Part shown: positions 5,314 to 5,549 of the stretch, in pieces | Numbering within the stretch: position 1 is the stretch's first letter | Layout of the letters: every line of letters starts with the position of its first letter | NCBI GenBank assembly: GCA_947505055.1 | Contig: CANNLO010000326.1 | Coordinates: 1-5,549, forward strand | Length of the DNA: 5,549 nt | DNA from: Methylococcaceae bacterium | Lineage (GTDB): Bacteria; Pseudomonadota; Gammaproteobacteria; Methylococcales; Methylomonadaceae | Reading direction: 5' to 3' | Made by a program: the position numbers and the translations under genes | The notes under the pieces: generated by a model | The model's database searches: none | The model's input: only the letters and a program-made list of their open reading frames with translations | Told to the model about the DNA's origin: nothing

Positions 5314-5549
5314 ATGAAAAATCCTGCAAAAAAATTAACCCTATCAATCACTGCAGGCTTATTGCTGAGCTCACTGTTGTTACAGTCGGCATTTGCGGAC
5401 AATCTGCCTGCCGGATATGTGGTCAGTGGTGGACTTACATGGACAAGCAACAACGGGATGGGCCTGTTTAGTGACGCCAACGGCATGTGTGCTAATAAAA
5501 TCGAAAGTGGGGCTGACAATTGGCGCTTGCCTACACAACAGGAATTATC
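5314..5549 (+). CDS. Secreted DUF1566-domain protein, N-terminal part (partial)
   Basis: The first 78 codons of a rightward gene that runs off the window. AAGGA at 5301-5305 lies eight bases before the ATG. Seen: a textbook Sec signal peptide, with a Lys-rich start, hydrophobic core LSITAGLLLSSLLLQSA and probable cleavage at AFA|D (28/29). Next come GLTWT (40-44), a C-containing helix-like segment (SDANGMC, 53-59) and DNWRLPTQQEL (68-78). Known: 'GL.W' followed by a cysteine segment and then 'WRLPT..EL' is the signature of DUF1566 (Lcl C-terminal-like) domains, found in exported or surface proteins of Gammaproteobacteria and relatives. The function is poorly known. The product is probably periplasmic or outside the cell. 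Codon and base use looks more GC-rich than the + strand element block (31 of 60 bases at 5401-5460), consistent with a different origin, either host flank or separate cargo. Confidence 0.85.
   Translation, partial: MKNPAKKLTLSITAGLLLSSLLLQSAFADNLPAGYVVSGGLTWTSNNGMGLFSDANGMCANKIESGADNWRLPTQQEL

Overview
The window looks like the inner and distal part of a small integrated mobile element in a moderately AT-rich proteobacterium, most likely a gammaproteobacterium. The layout resembles P4-type satellite prophages and integrative mobilizable elements: the 3' end of a P4-type tyrosine integrase, an AlpA-family regulator, and a large one-polypeptide primase-helicase, all on the + strand. No capsid, tail, terminase, relaxase or conjugation gene is visible in these 5.5 kb. 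The genus cannot be fixed from the sequence.

Layout: 1-207 is the integrase C-terminus. A 132-aa protein of unknown function follows 19 bases later (227-625). A regulatory gap (626-778) carries a perfect -10 hexamer, a palindrome and an 11-bp inverted repeat whose right arm contains the alpA ribosome binding site. alpA (best start 779) overlaps the 746-codon primase-helicase by one base (1051-3291). Next is a 304-base gap (3292-3595) with clustered short repeats, a pure G/T tract and a 91% AT tract, a good candidate replication origin. Its repeat motif recurs as an inverted repeat over the promoter of an unrecognised 169-aa gene (3596-4105). A 112-aa Cys/His protein of a phage-type 'CxA..C..CR.HG' family (4174-4512) ends the compact + strand block.

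From 4513 the character changes. A strong stem-loop (4628-4665) separates the block from a leftward reading frame (4681-5109) that reads like a secreted beta-rich protein but has lost its start and signal-peptide core. A short rightward coding remnant (about 5113-5255) abuts it, so the junction near 5105-5115 looks like a recombination scar, possibly the right end of the element or of a nested insertion. The window ends in the first 78 codons of a secreted DUF1566-type protein (5314-5549) preceded by two perfect palindromes around a -10-like box.

Working model (inference): AlpA controls the integrase/excision module and is co-translated with the primase-helicase. The primase-helicase unwinds and primes at the repeat-rich region just downstream. 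The 169-aa protein may be controlled by whatever binds the shared CTCACAT motif. The right-hand secreted genes are either cargo or host flank.
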